Shown: positions 16,362 to 25,501, counted from the stretch's first letter. The stretch is 64,000 bases of DNA from Paenibacillus glycinis (GCF_009909185.1 NZ_JAAAMV010000025.1:157155-221154), one strand, 5' to 3'. Notes: generated by a model from the letters alone, not told the origin. Numbers and translations: made by a program.

Positions 16362-18149
16362 CTAAGCCCGATGTTTGTTCAAAAATTCCAGCATTCGCCG
16401 GTACACGGCGATTTCATTGCTTCGTTTGGAGAAGCCGTGTCCTTCGTCCTCCAGCACCAAATACTCGACGTCCGTCCCCTGCGCCTGCAGCGCGGCTACG
16501 ATTTGGTCCGATTCGGCCTTCACGACCCGCGGGTCGTTGGCGCCCTGGATCACCAGCATCGGCTTGACCATCTGCTTCAAATACGTAATCGGCGAATCCT
16601 TCGTCAGGCGCTCCTTGTCCCGCTCCGGATGGCCAAGCCAGCGCTCCATGAGCGGCTTCCAGTCTTCCGGCACGGAGTCGATGAACGTAAATAAATTGCT
16701 CGGCCCGAAGATATCGACCGCCGCCCGGAAGTAATCGGGATGCCGGCCGGCCAGAAGCAGCGTCATGTAGCCGCCGTAGCTGCCGCCGACGACGAACAGC
16801 TTGTCGCGGCTCGAGATACCCTGATCGAACAACCAATCCATGCCCGCCAGGCAGTCGAGCCGCGGCCCTTCGCCCCAGTCGCCTTCGACCATCTTGACGA
16901 ATTCGGAGCCGTAGCCGGTGCTGCCCCGGAAATTCGGCGCGAAGATGTTGTACCCGTAGGCGAGCATGAACTGGAACATCGCCCGGAAGAACTTCCCCTC
17001 CGCCGCCTGCGGTCCGCCGTGCGGCCAGAAGATCGTATACCCGTTCGCCGTCTCGGCTTTCGCCCGGAAGAGCAGCGCTTCGATCTCCAAACCGTCAAAG
17101 GACGAATACCGGATCACGTCCGGATCGACCAGATCCTCTTCGGACAGGCCGATTACCCGATTCTGCGTCAGCCGCTTCCATTCCCCGCCCGCATAGCTGT
17201 AGATGTTAAACGGCTGCACGGCGCCGCGTCCCAGCACGTATACCGTACCGGATTCGGCGACGACCGCCTTCTCCACGACGTCTACCGGCAGCGTAACCGG
17301 AACGGCTTCCCCGCCCGCAAGCGGCTTCGCGTACATCCGATGCTCCGTGCCCCGTTCCGTCCAGATGTACAGCTGGCCGGAAGCCTTATGCCATTTGATC
17401 GCGGAGACCGCCTCGTCGCCGAATTGGCACACCACCGAATACGCGCGGCTCGCAAGACTGTATTGCATCACGTAGGCGAATTCGCTGTCCACGTCGGTGA
17501 CGTACACCAGCGTGTCGTTGTCCGTGAAAATAAAATTGTGGCTGACCTGCACCGCCTCCGGGTTCGGGGATACGACCGACTCTTCCCCCTCCGCCATGAC
17601 GACGGCCAGCTGATGCGTATTGGCGAACGTCTTCAGCACGACGAACCGGTTTTCCTCCGGGCTGACCGCCTCCAGAAACGTCGGCTGTTCGCTGCCTTCG
17701 CGCAGCAGCTTGTCCGCGCCGGTCGACAAATCGAACACGCGCGCGTTCAGAAAGCTCGGATTCTCCCGCGAAGTCACGTAATACAGGCGCTCTCCGTCTG
17801 GCGTCAAATGAATCGCGTAAAATTTCTCCTGCGGCGTTCCTTCGATCAACGGAAGCGGATGCCCGCCTTCCGCCGGCAGGGCATAGATATGATAGTTCTC
17901 GTCCCCGTCCCGGTCGAAGCCGGCGAGAATGAAGCGTCCTTGCGGATCGACCTCGATCGCGTTCGCATTCTGGTTGTTGTACGTCAGCGGATAGGGATAC
18001 GTATCCGGCAGATTCATCGCCCATAGATTCGGCTGACCGTTCAAATTACTGCTGAAGATCAGCCTTTTCTCATCCTTAGATACCGTAAAATCGCGAATGA
18101 CGTACGTTTGGAAAAACTGCTCCACATCCGGTTTCGGAAATTGAATCAT
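16362..18149 (-). CDS. S9 family prolyl oligopeptidase-like peptidase
   Basis: 595 residues from ATG 18149 (GGGAGG upstream). The N-terminal 330 residues form a beta-propeller of TolB/WD-like repeats (DEKRLIFSSNLNGQPNLWAM and similar). The C-terminal alpha/beta hydrolase domain carries GGSYGGYMTLLLAG (nucleophile Ser), GANDPRVV (Asp) and DEGHGFSKRSN (His). There is no signal peptide, so it is a cytoplasmic peptidase of the acylaminoacyl-peptidase/dipeptidyl aminopeptidase kind acting on short peptides. Length and order of domains are normal for the family. It has its own terminator and appears monocistronic. Confidence 0.92.
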   Translation of the reverse strand: MIQFPKPDVEQFFQTYVIRDFTVSKDEKRLIFSSNLNGQPNLWAMNLPDTYPYPLTYNNQNANAIEVDPQGRFILAGFDRDGDENYHIYALPAEGGHPLPLIEGTPQEKFYAIHLTPDGERLYYVTSRENPSFLNARVFDLSTGADKLLREGSEQPTFLEAVSPEENRFVVLKTFANTHQLAVVMAEGEESVVSPNPEAVQVSHNFIFTDNDTLVYVTDVDSEFAYVMQYSLASRAYSVVCQFGDEAVSAIKWHKASGQLYIWTERGTEHRMYAKPLAGGEAVPVTLPVDVVEKAVVAESGTVYVLGRGAVQPFNIYSYAGGEWKRLTQNRVIGLSEEDLVDPDVIRYSSFDGLEIEALLFRAKAETANGYTIFWPHGGPQAAEGKFFRAMFQFMLAYGYNIFAPNFRGSTGYGSEFVKMVEGDWGEGPRLDCLAGMDWLFDQGISSRDKLFVVGGSYGGYMTLLLAGRHPDYFRAAVDIFGPSNLFTFIDSVPEDWKPLMERWLGHPERDKERLTKDSPITYLKQMVKPMLVIQGANDPRVVKAESDQIVAALQAQGTDVEYLVLEDEGHGFSKRSNEIAVYRRMLEFLNKHRA

Positions 18150-18410
18150 TCCTGCCGCCTCCCATACATGAATGTTGTTCTCTCTCGACAGAACTTCTCT
18201 TGCCTACTATGATAAGTGATCCGGCTTGGAAAGTCGAAAGGAACCTGCATGGCTCGGGACTTGGCCCCGTTTGAAAGAGAACAACGGTTGTCCGCCGGTC
18301 CGCGAATAGCAAGATACCCCTCCGGAGCCTCGTCGCACGTCCAAAGGGGTAACTTTTTCAAAATTATTGACGCCGCGCGTCGCCCATGCCGGACAGATGA
18401 CAAAACGATG

Positions 18411-19334
18411 TTACAGGCTTCCGTCCTGCTTGGCGGCACTCCGCCGGATTCCGATCTGCGGGAGCTGCGGCACGATCATGCCCGCAAGCATGAACAGGCA
18501 GCCGATGACGCCCCGCGCGCCCAGCACTTCGTGCAGGATCCAATATCCGCCGATCACCGCGAATACCGTCTCCATGCTCATGATGATCGCCGCCTGCGTC
18601 GGATGCGCATGCTTCTGGCCGATGACCTGCAGCGTGTAGGCGATCCCGACCGAGCACAGCCCGCCGTACAGAATCGGAATCGCCGCCTGCGACAAGCCGG
18701 TCACGTCGATCTTCTCCGTTGCCGCCGCCACGATGAAGCTGAGCGCCGAACACGTGACGACCTGAAAAAACGACAGCTTGATCACGTCCGCCGTACGGGA
18801 GAATTTGTCGATGATCAGGATATGCGCCGACCAGAAGAACGCCCCGACAAGCTCGAACACGTCGCCCTTGCCCAGCGTCAGATCGCTTTTCACGCACAGC
18901 AGATACAGCCCGACCACCGCCACGACCGCGCCTGCGGCGCCGTTCAGATGAAGGCGATGCTTCAGGAACAAGCCCAGGAACGGCACGATGACGATGTACA
19001 GCCCCGTGACGAACGCGGCCTTCCCGGCCGTCGTGTAGATCAGTCCGATCTGCTGCAGGGACGACCCGCAGAACAGGATCAGCCCTGCCAGGAACCCTGC
19101 AACGGCCGAGCCTTTGACGGACGCCCGGATTGCCGCCCGCGATTGTCCGGATCGCTTGTCCAGCCAGAGAATGAGCGGAATCAAGGATAACGCGCCGAGC
19201 GCGAATCGCACCGCGTTGAAGGTAAAGGGGCCGGTGTGCGCCATCCCCTGCCGCTGCGCGACGAACGCGAACCCCCAGATGCATGCGGTAATGAGCAGGA
19301 ACATGTTGGATTTCAATTGTTGGTGTCTATGCAT
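18411..19334 (-). CDS. EamA/DMT family transporter
   Basis: 307 residues from ATG 19334 (GGGAGA upstream). Ten hydrophobic segments are arranged as two EamA repeats (NMFLLITACIWGFAFVAQRQ ... PFTFNAVRFALGALSLIPLI; then GDVFELVGAFFWSAHILIID ... AIIMSMETVFAVIGGYWILH). The first-repeat motif WGFAFVAQRQG and the second-repeat SMETVFA are typical of the drug/metabolite transporter superfamily. Substrate cannot be told; many relatives export amino acids or metabolites. The ABC-F gene ends upstream on the same strand with a hairpin between, so it is probably transcribed alone. Confidence 0.9.
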   Translation of the reverse strand: MHRHQQLKSNMFLLITACIWGFAFVAQRQGMAHTGPFTFNAVRFALGALSLIPLILWLDKRSGQSRAAIRASVKGSAVAGFLAGLILFCGSSLQQIGLIYTTAGKAAFVTGLYIVIVPFLGLFLKHRLHLNGAAGAVVAVVGLYLLCVKSDLTLGKGDVFELVGAFFWSAHILIIDKFSRTADVIKLSFFQVVTCSALSFIVAAATEKIDVTGLSQAAIPILYGGLCSVGIAYTLQVIGQKHAHPTQAAIIMSMETVFAVIGGYWILHEVLGARGVIGCLFMLAGMIVPQLPQIGIRRSAAKQDGSL

Positions 19335-19527
19335 ATGACGTCGTCTCTCCCGGTCGTTCTGATCGAAATACCCCCTAACCTTAACAAAAAAGCCTGCACC
19401 TTGATACAAGGGATTTTCAGCCAGTTGGCCGGCCGGCCGCATCTGGGCGGCATTCGCGGACCGGTCGATTCGCGCGGAATCTCTTGCGCCCGCAAGCGTT
19501 GGCTGAATTTGTTCGTCGAGTAACGGG

Positions 19528-19569
19528 CAAAGGCCGGGCATCTCCTTCGAGGAGGCTCCCGGCCCTTGT
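19528..19569 (-). terminator. Terminator hairpin
   Basis: GGCCGGG...CCCGGCC stem with inner CTCCTTCGAGGAG pairing, 27 bp after the ABC-F gene; the trailing T-run is short. Confidence 0.7.
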
Positions 19570-19595
19570 TATCCATTGATCCGCATTCGGTACGA

Positions 19596-21161
19596 TTACC
19601 GCTGGCTCTGTTCCGCTTTCATGGACCACGCTTCGACGTCCCACGTCTTGGTGACCCAATCCTCGTAGAACTCCGGCTCGTGCGAGACGAGCACGACGGT
19701 GCCCTTGTAAGCCTGGAGCGCGCGCTTCAATTCGGCCTTGGCGACGATATCCAGATGGTTCGTCGGCTCATCGAACAGAATCCAGTTGCTTTCCTGCATC
19801 ATCAGCTTGCACAGCCGAACCTTCGCCTGCTCGCCGCCGCTGAGCTGGTTGAGCGGACGCGTGATATGCTCGTTCTTCAGCCCGCAGCGGGCAAGCGCCG
19901 CCCGTACCTCGTGCTGGTTCATCGAGGAGAACGCATCCCATACGTCCTCCAGCGGCGTCATCGTCGGCGCCTTGGCTTCCTGCTCGAAGTACGCGGGCGA
20001 TAAATAGTCGCCGAGGTACGTCTGGCCCTCGAGCGGAGGAATCACGCCGAGAATCGTCTTCAGGAGCGTGGATTTGCCGACGCCGTTGCAGCCCACGATG
20101 GCAATTTTGTCGCCGCGCTCGATAATCATGTTCATCTTGGGCAGCAGCGGCCTCGTGTAGCCGATGACCATGCCCTCCGTTTCGAATACGGTCTTGCCGC
20201 TCGACCTGGACTCTTTGAAGTTAAAGGTCGGCTTGGCCGCTTCCTCCGGCTTGTCGATGCGGTCGATGCGGTCGAGCTGCTTCTCGCGGCTCTTCGCGCG
20301 TCCGGAGGTGGACGCGCGCGCCTTGTTCTTCTGAATGAACTCTTCCTGCTTCTTGATATACTCCTTTTGCTTCTCGTAGGCGTCGATGTGCTGCGCCTTG
20401 TTCAGCTCGGACATCTCCAGAAACTTCTCGTAATTGGCCGAGTACCGCGTCAGCTTCGTGAACTCCAGATGGTAGATCACGTTGACGACCTGGTTCATGA
20501 AGCCCGTTTCATGCGAGATCAGCACGAAGGCGTACGGATAATTCTTCAAATAATTCGTCAGCCAGTTAATATGGTCTTCGTCCAAATAGTTGGTCGGCTC
20601 ATCCAGCAGCAAGACGCCCGGCTTCTCGAGCAGCAGCTTGGCGAGCAGCACCTTCGTCCGCTGTCCGCCGCTCAGCGCCGTGACGTCGCGGTCAAGGCCG
20701 ATCGCATTGAGGCCGAGCCCGTTGGCCATCTCGTCGACCTTCACGTCGATGAGATAGAAATCGCCGATCTCCAGTTCCTCTTGGATCTCGCCCATGCGCA
20801 CCAACAGCTGCTCCAGCGCATCCGGATCGGCATCGCCCATTTGCGCCGCGATCTCGTTGAGCTCTTCTTCAAGGACGAGCAGCGGCAAGAACGCGTCCTT
20901 CAGGACGTCGCGGATGGTTTTGCCCGCTTCCAGCTTCGTGTGCTGGTCCAGATAGCCGTAACGAACGCGGGGCGTCCACTCCACCTTGCCTTCGTCCTTC
21001 AACAGCTTCCCCGTCAAAATGTTCATCAGCGTGGATTTGCCCGTACCGTTCGCGCCGACCAGCCCGACATGCTCGCCGTCCAGCAAGCGGAAGGACACAT
21101 TGCGAAACAACACCCGATCGCCAAACGTATGCGATAACTGCTCAACCGTCAGCAAGCTCAT
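19596..21161 (-). CDS. ABC-F family ATPase (YkpA-like)
   Basis: 521 residues from ATG 21161, with GGAG 12 nt upstream; an ATG at 21179 overlaps that site. There are two nucleotide-binding domains: VGANGTGKSTLMN and VGCNGVGKSTLLK (Walker A), ALSGGQRTKV and QLSGGEQAKV (signature), VLLLDEPTNYLD and WILFDEPTNHLD (Walker B). They are joined by the charged P-site tRNA-interaction linker near residues 240-310 (KQKEYIKKQEEFIQKNKARA). There is no membrane domain. Sequence style and length resemble YkpA/YbiT translation factors of Bacillales more than the drug-resistance subgroups. It is monocistronic with its own hairpin. Confidence 0.92.
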   Translation of the reverse strand: MSLLTVEQLSHTFGDRVLFRNVSFRLLDGEHVGLVGANGTGKSTLMNILTGKLLKDEGKVEWTPRVRYGYLDQHTKLEAGKTIRDVLKDAFLPLLVLEEELNEIAAQMGDADPDALEQLLVRMGEIQEELEIGDFYLIDVKVDEMANGLGLNAIGLDRDVTALSGGQRTKVLLAKLLLEKPGVLLLDEPTNYLDEDHINWLTNYLKNYPYAFVLISHETGFMNQVVNVIYHLEFTKLTRYSANYEKFLEMSELNKAQHIDAYEKQKEYIKKQEEFIQKNKARASTSGRAKSREKQLDRIDRIDKPEEAAKPTFNFKESRSSGKTVFETEGMVIGYTRPLLPKMNMIIERGDKIAIVGCNGVGKSTLLKTILGVIPPLEGQTYLGDYLSPAYFEQEAKAPTMTPLEDVWDAFSSMNQHEVRAALARCGLKNEHITRPLNQLSGGEQAKVRLCKLMMQESNWILFDEPTNHLDIVAKAELKRALQAYKGTVVLVSHEPEFYEDWVTKTWDVEAWSMKAEQSQR

Positions 21162-21295
21162 TGGTTTCTTTATCTCCATTCATGAATGTACCGTAGTGAA
21201 GTCCCGCCAACCGCGGGATTTGCCCGTTTCATTGTATCATAAAAAGCGCGGATTGAGACTGGCGATGTGCCTGGAGGCTTTTCCCGGCGCGGATG

Positions 21296-21333
21296 CAAAA
21301 ACGGAGCATGGCGATAAGCTCGCCATGCTCCGT
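21296..21333 (-). terminator. Rho-independent terminator
   Basis: ACGGAGCATGGCG / CGCCATGCTCCGT 13-bp stem, minus-strand tail TTTTTGC. It ends the Hcp-like gene. Confidence 0.9.
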
Positions 21334-21367
21334 GCTCCGTACGGAACTGCACATGCTGCCGGTCGGC

Positions 21368-21955
21368 CTAACCGGCGATTTTCGTTCCTTTTCGGAGATC
21401 CCATCCGAATTGGAGCGGAGGGAGCAGCGTGCCGTCCTTGCTCGTCTGGCTGTAGCTGTACAGAATGGTGCCGTACCCGAGGGAATACGATTCGACGCCG
21501 TCCGCGAAGGAATAGGATTTCACCGTGACGTCGGTCAGCTCGATCGTCAATGGCGCTCCCTTGGTCGCCTCGTTCGTGAACGCGAACTTCGCCGTCTTGA
21601 GATGCTTGCCGGTGATGGCCGCGGACATCATGCCGAGCGAAGCAGCGTCCGTTCTCTTCGCGAATTTGATATCTTCGAACATCGTCTTCCCGGACGGCGA
21701 AGCGGCGGATGAGGATGCCGTCCCCACGGAAACGATATTGAATGCCACGTCTTCCACCGAAATCCACTTCTCGTAGCCTCTGGTTATGGACTCTCCGGAG
21801 ATGCCGTCCAGCTGCAGATACACGGTTTGCGCCGAGAATTGCGGCTCTGCCGTCGCCTCCGAGCCTCCCGTTAACCCGGCTGCCAGCGCGATCGCGCAGA
21901 CGATCAGGAGCGCGGCGACTTTCTTGAACTTGCGTGCGAACGAATGAATCATCAT
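21368..21955 (-). CDS. Secreted Hcp-like protein
   Basis: 195 residues from ATG 21955 (GGGGGG just upstream; the next codon is also ATG). A lysine-rich signal peptide (ARKFKKVAALLIVCAIALAAG) is followed by a complete Hcp-like beta-barrel pattern: VYLQLDGISGESITRGYEKWISV, GKTMFEDIKFAKRTDAASLGMM, KTAKFAFTNEATKGAPLTIEL, SYSLGYGTILYSYS. In proteobacteria Hcp rings form the type VI secretion tube and lack signal peptides. Here no other type VI genes are present, so an exported structural or ring-forming protein with another role is likely. It has its own terminator at 21296-21333. Confidence 0.8.
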   Translation of the reverse strand: MMIHSFARKFKKVAALLIVCAIALAAGLTGGSEATAEPQFSAQTVYLQLDGISGESITRGYEKWISVEDVAFNIVSVGTASSSAASPSGKTMFEDIKFAKRTDAASLGMMSAAITGKHLKTAKFAFTNEATKGAPLTIELTDVTVKSYSFADGVESYSLGYGTILYSYSQTSKDGTLLPPLQFGWDLRKGTKIAG

Positions 21956-22143
21956 AATCCCCCCACGTTTACGTTCGGATGTAACTAACCGTTTCGCGAT
22001 ACAATTCGATGCAAACATTTTCGATCTCGATACAGAACGTATTATATCGGAAAGCAGCGCCTGCTGTAAATGAAGTTCTGCCGCGCTTGCACCGGTTCGA
22101 ACTCCGCGAGGCGGCACGACCGTCGTTCGGTCCCGCCAACGGC

Positions 22144-22184
22144 AAAAACCCCCTTCGGAAGCTCGACGGAGCTCAAAGGGGGTG
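22144..22184 (-). terminator. Rho-independent terminator
   Basis: ACCCCCTT / AAGGGGGT stem with inner AGCTC/GAGCT pairing; minus-strand tail TTTTTGCC, 42 bp after the TIM-barrel gene. Confidence 0.8.
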
Positions 22185-22225
22185 CTTGCCATGTCCGAAT
22201 GCATAACCCGCTGGCGATTCTCCGC

Positions 22226-23029
22226 CTACTTCGCTGCGATCCGATCCTCCGCTTCCACTTGGGCAAAATAATGCGCGCTGTCCACCATCGGCGTGCAGTC
22301 GGAATGGTCCCCGGCCAGCGCGATCTCGAAGATGAAATCCTTGCCTTGCACGAGCGGCTTCACCATGCGCCAGTCGATTCTCCCCTGGCCGAGCGGCAGC
22401 GAGTCGTGTTCGATCCCCATGCTGTCGACCAGATGATAATAACGGGCGTAAGCTTGCGTACGTTCGAGCACGTCCCGAAGCCGACCGTTATCCCCGCCGC
22501 ACGCGATAAACGCGTGACTCACGTCGACGTTGAGCGGAAGCTCGAGCGGCACGATCAATTCCTCGATGAGGTAAGGATTGCCGTAAGAGAACAGCCCTTC
22601 GGTCGAATCCTCCCATACGAAGACCTCCCGCGCGTAAGCCGCGACGGCACGAATTTCTTCGCGCAGCAGAATGGTGCGTTCCCGTGTAATATCCGTGCAG
22701 CTGTCCGTCCGGGCGTAGTGGGCATGTATGACGCACGCGGCGCGTTCTTCTCTGCAGATGCGCGCAAGCAGCTCGGAGGATTCATGGTAATAGCGACGCA
22801 CATCCGGGTTGCCGCTCAAGATGTCCAAATACTCGCCCCGGTACCGCGGCGGATGATGCAAATACGGTTTGACGCCGCGCCGATGAAGCTGACGGATGCG
22901 GTCCCGAATGAGATCGGGGGACTCAAGGTCTTGCTCGCTCAAATAGAATTCCATGATATCCGGGTCGTACGACAGCCGGTTGTCCACGTTCTTCTGCTCC
23001 AAATTTCCCTTTAAACGCATATAGTTCAC
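22226..23029 (-). CDS. AP-endonuclease-2/sugar isomerase-like TIM-barrel protein
   Basis: 267 residues from GTG 23029 (GGAGGT about 6-8 nt upstream); ATG 23020 is an alternative. Metal-site style motifs along the barrel: YLHHPPR, VIHAHYAR, VWEDSTEG, LNVDVSHAF, HLVDSMGIEHDSLPLGQGRID and FIFEIA. The HxDxxPxGxGxIDW segment is characteristic of xylose-isomerase-like/AP endonuclease family 2 proteins, which bind two or three divalent ions and act on sugars or DNA abasic sites. The wide HDSLPLGQGRIDW motif favours a sugar-phosphate isomerase/epimerase type. The exact substrate is unknown. It has its own terminator. Confidence 0.8.
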   Translation of the reverse strand: MNYMRLKGNLEQKNVDNRLSYDPDIMEFYLSEQDLESPDLIRDRIRQLHRRGVKPYLHHPPRYRGEYLDILSGNPDVRRYYHESSELLARICREERAACVIHAHYARTDSCTDITRERTILLREEIRAVAAYAREVFVWEDSTEGLFSYGNPYLIEELIVPLELPLNVDVSHAFIACGGDNGRLRDVLERTQAYARYYHLVDSMGIEHDSLPLGQGRIDWRMVKPLVQGKDFIFEIALAGDHSDCTPMVDSAHYFAQVEAEDRIAAK

Positions 23030-23259
23030 TTGGCCACCTCCGTTTCCCATGTTACCGCAGCCATGTAAATAGAAGATTATCGTCCGCCGCGGCTCCTGTT
23101 TTCTTTTCGCGAACGGGGATGACTTGCCGCGGGCTTCACGGGTGGCCTGAATGCGGTCAAATATACCGCTTCCATCTAGTTACTCACCCACGCCAAGCCT
23201 ATCGGTTGCGAATATCTTGTGGAAGCTCACACACTATTCCAATATAGGGAGTGATAGCC

Positions 23260-23916
23260 GTGCCCGGCCTGTTACGCACAGTCAACGGAACGACCGCCCT
23301 TTTCGCGACCGCGAGCATACGATCCAAGCAAGAAGGCATCTTGAGCGCGAACGTCGAGTTGGTCGCGAACCCCAGCCGCGGCGTCTCCGACTTCATCTTG
23401 AACATCACGCAAAACGCGTGCAACCTCGCCACGATCAAGATCGTATCGCTGACGCGCACCAGCAGCAGACTTACCGCATCCTTCGGCAAACAAGTGAAGG
23501 GCGCCTCCAGCGCCAACATCCTGCTCCGCGACAAGAACGGCAAGCTCTCCGCCAGGGGATTCATTAACAAGAAAGCGATCGTGCCTATCAAATTCGGCTG
23601 CGGCTGCGGCTGCAAGAATGGCGGCTCGTGCTCGGATTCGACCAAAGTCCGCTTCAAAGACGGCTCGACCTTGAAGGTCAGCATCGACCGTTCGCTCGAG
23701 CTTGCCCTTAAGCGGCTGTTCGCGAAGCTCGCGCGCGAGATCAAGAAGCTGATTCCGAAGAGCAGACGCAGAGCCGCGGCGCCCGATCCCGGTTGCAGAG
23801 ATAATTGCGTTCGGATCGGCAACGCTTGCCGCGCCGCTTGCGGCATCTTCGCCGCCTTATGCGCGCCGATCTGTCTCACCGCGCAGACGGTCTGCATCAT
23901 ACAGTGCGGCTTTTAA
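23260..23916 (+). CDS. Cys-rich protein with a C-terminal periodic cysteine repeat
   Basis: 218 residues from GTG 23260 (GGGAGTG about 6 nt upstream; GTG 23251 overlaps that site). The first 110 residues are beta-rich and without cysteines except one. Then a CGCGCKNGGSC cluster near residue 115, a basic helical stretch (LALKRLFAKLAREIKKLIPK) and a last 40 residues in which eight cysteines follow the exact order C-x3-C-x6, repeated four times with the last x6 missing. There is no signal peptide. The tail spacing recalls halocin-C8-like cystine helices. Function is unknown; a spore-surface or bacteriocin-like part is conceivable. A strong hairpin follows at 23962. Confidence 0.8.
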   Translation: MPGLLRTVNGTTALFATASIRSKQEGILSANVELVANPSRGVSDFILNITQNACNLATIKIVSLTRTSSRLTASFGKQVKGASSANILLRDKNGKLSARGFINKKAIVPIKFGCGCGCKNGGSCSDSTKVRFKDGSTLKVSIDRSLELALKRLFAKLAREIKKLIPKSRRRAAAPDPGCRDNCVRIGNACRAACGIFAALCAPICLTAQTVCIIQCGF

Positions 23917-23961
23917 TAGCGCTAACCATTCCAAGCGCCTAGGCGGATGCGACGGCATAAT

Positions 23962-24003
23962 CAAATACGGAGCAGCGGCGGTTCTCCGCCCTGCTCCGTA
24001 TTC
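23962..24003. terminator. Hairpin terminator
   Basis: AATACGGAGCA / TGCTCCGTATT stem with inner GGCGG/CCGCC pairing, 46 bp after the Cys-rich gene. Confidence 0.75.
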
Positions 24004-24134
24004 GCCCGCTGGGTCCGCTTGTCTTGACGCCACGGTTATAACTTCCTCTACTGGGCAATATAGCTGAAGCGATGGCCGCCTCGGGTTAAGCTGCGCGCCG
24101 CGCGAACTCATTCGGCAACTTGGAGGTTATCATC

Positions 24135-25340
24135 ATGGCCATTCGACGCTCGGCGATCCTATACGGCGTGCTTTGCGGCACGCTGCTGCTCGCAGCCGCG
24201 CTCCCCGGACAAGCTTCCGCTCATCCAGTCCCGCAACCTGCACGATTAAATCCCACGCTTGCATTCATTGGATCGACAACGTCTCGGCATGGACAAGCCG
24301 CCGTCGACGCCGTGCAAGGGGATGCTTGGTTTGACAATTACACGTTCCGCAGCGGCGAGACGCTCGAACGCCTGCGCATCCATTACGCAACTATGGGAAC
24401 GCCGCACCGCAACGCCCATGGCGACATCGATAATGCCGTGCTCGTTCTGCACTGGACCGGCGCCGACAGCAGGGCTCTGCTCGCTCCGAACTTCCGGAAG
24501 GCGCTGTATGATCCCGGAAAACCGCTCGATGCCCGGCGTTACTATCTGATCTTCGTCGACAACGTCGGACACGGACAATCGAGCAAGCCGAGCGATGGCC
24601 TCAGAGCCGGCTTTCCCAACTACGGCTACGGCGACCTGGTCGACCTGCAGCATAAGCTCGTCACTGAAACCTTAGGCATCAAGCGGCTCCATGCCATCCT
24701 CGGCATGTCGATGGGCGGCATGAACGCTTGGCAGTGGGCCGAAGCTTATCCCGACGCCATGGACGGGGTCATGCCGGTCGTGTCGTTCCCGATCCAAGTA
24801 TCGGGCCGCAATCTCTTATGGCGGCATATCGTGACCGACGCGATCCGTTCCGACCCGGAATGGATGGGCGGAAACTATACGAAGCCGCCGCGCGGCTGGC
24901 TGCAGAGCTATGCGGTGCTGCGGATGATGATCGACGGCGTCGCCCATCTGCAAGAGACCTTGCCGGACGGCGCCGCGGCGGACGAATTTCTCGCGGAGAC
25001 CCGCAAGCAAGCAGCCCTGATCGATGCCAACGATATGCTGTATTCGTTGAAATCGTCTGCCGACTACAATCCCGAACCTGGCCTCTCGTCCATCAAAACG
25101 AAGCTGTTCGCGCTCAATTTCTCGGACGACGCGTTCAATCCCGAAGAGCTCCGCGTCCTCGAACGCCTTGTCCCCAAGGTCAAGAACGGCCGGTTCTTCG
25201 TGCAGCCCGGATCTCCGATATCGCGGGGGCACTTGACGATGGCGCAGCCGGAGCTGTGGTCGCGGCATGTCGCCGCATTCATGCGCTGGCTTGGCGATCC
25301 GCCGCCGGGCGCAGCGAAGATGAACCGATCCCGAAAATAA
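24135..25340 (+). CDS. Secreted alpha/beta hydrolase, homoserine-acetyltransferase-like
   Basis: 401 residues from ATG 24135 (GGAGG 8 nt upstream). Signal peptide SAILYGVLCGTLLLAAALPGQASAHP. The fold is that of the MetX-like alpha/beta hydrolases: RIHYATMGTPH, VLVLHWTGADS, LIFVDNVGHGQSSKPSDG, LGMSMGGMNAWQWAE (nucleophile Ser), FSDDAFNP (Asp) and SRGHLTM (His). True MetX enzymes are cytoplasmic, so export suggests a hydrolase rather than methionine synthesis. It is transcribed alone; the rhodanese-tail-like hairpin at 25361 follows the stop closely and may end the message. Confidence 0.85.
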   Translation: MAIRRSAILYGVLCGTLLLAAALPGQASAHPVPQPARLNPTLAFIGSTTSRHGQAAVDAVQGDAWFDNYTFRSGETLERLRIHYATMGTPHRNAHGDIDNAVLVLHWTGADSRALLAPNFRKALYDPGKPLDARRYYLIFVDNVGHGQSSKPSDGLRAGFPNYGYGDLVDLQHKLVTETLGIKRLHAILGMSMGGMNAWQWAEAYPDAMDGVMPVVSFPIQVSGRNLLWRHIVTDAIRSDPEWMGGNYTKPPRGWLQSYAVLRMMIDGVAHLQETLPDGAAADEFLAETRKQAALIDANDMLYSLKSSADYNPEPGLSSIKTKLFALNFSDDAFNPEELRVLERLVPKVKNGRFFVQPGSPISRGHLTMAQPELWSRHVAAFMRWLGDPPPGAAKMNRSRK

Positions 25341-25360
25341 CAACCCCCCTTAAACGAAAG

Positions 25361-25440
25361 CAAAAATACACCGCCTAGGCAAATTCGCCGGCGATGTATT
25401 TCTACGTTCAGCACTGCTATCCAGCTTACGCGATTGCGAG
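25361..25440. repeat. Degenerate copy E of the rhodanese 3'-end/terminator repeat
   Basis: A hairpin AAATACACCGCC ... GGCGATGTATTT (25363-25401) is followed at the same distance as in copies C and D by CTGCTATCC. Reading the minus strand upstream of it, only a short, poorly matching remnant of the rhodanese C-terminus can be made out. It is the weakest of the copies and may function simply as the terminator for the hydrolase gene. Confidence 0.45.
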
Positions 25441-25501
25441 CTGATCCGGCCAGCAGAGTGACCAACGTTACCCGCCGACAGGATCCGTATTCATCCCAGG
25501 A

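Noticed and set aside
16740..18026. A 428-codon plus-strand frame within the S9 peptidase gene
   Set aside because: Antisense shadow without a ribosome site; the minus strand carries a full peptidase with its catalytic triad.
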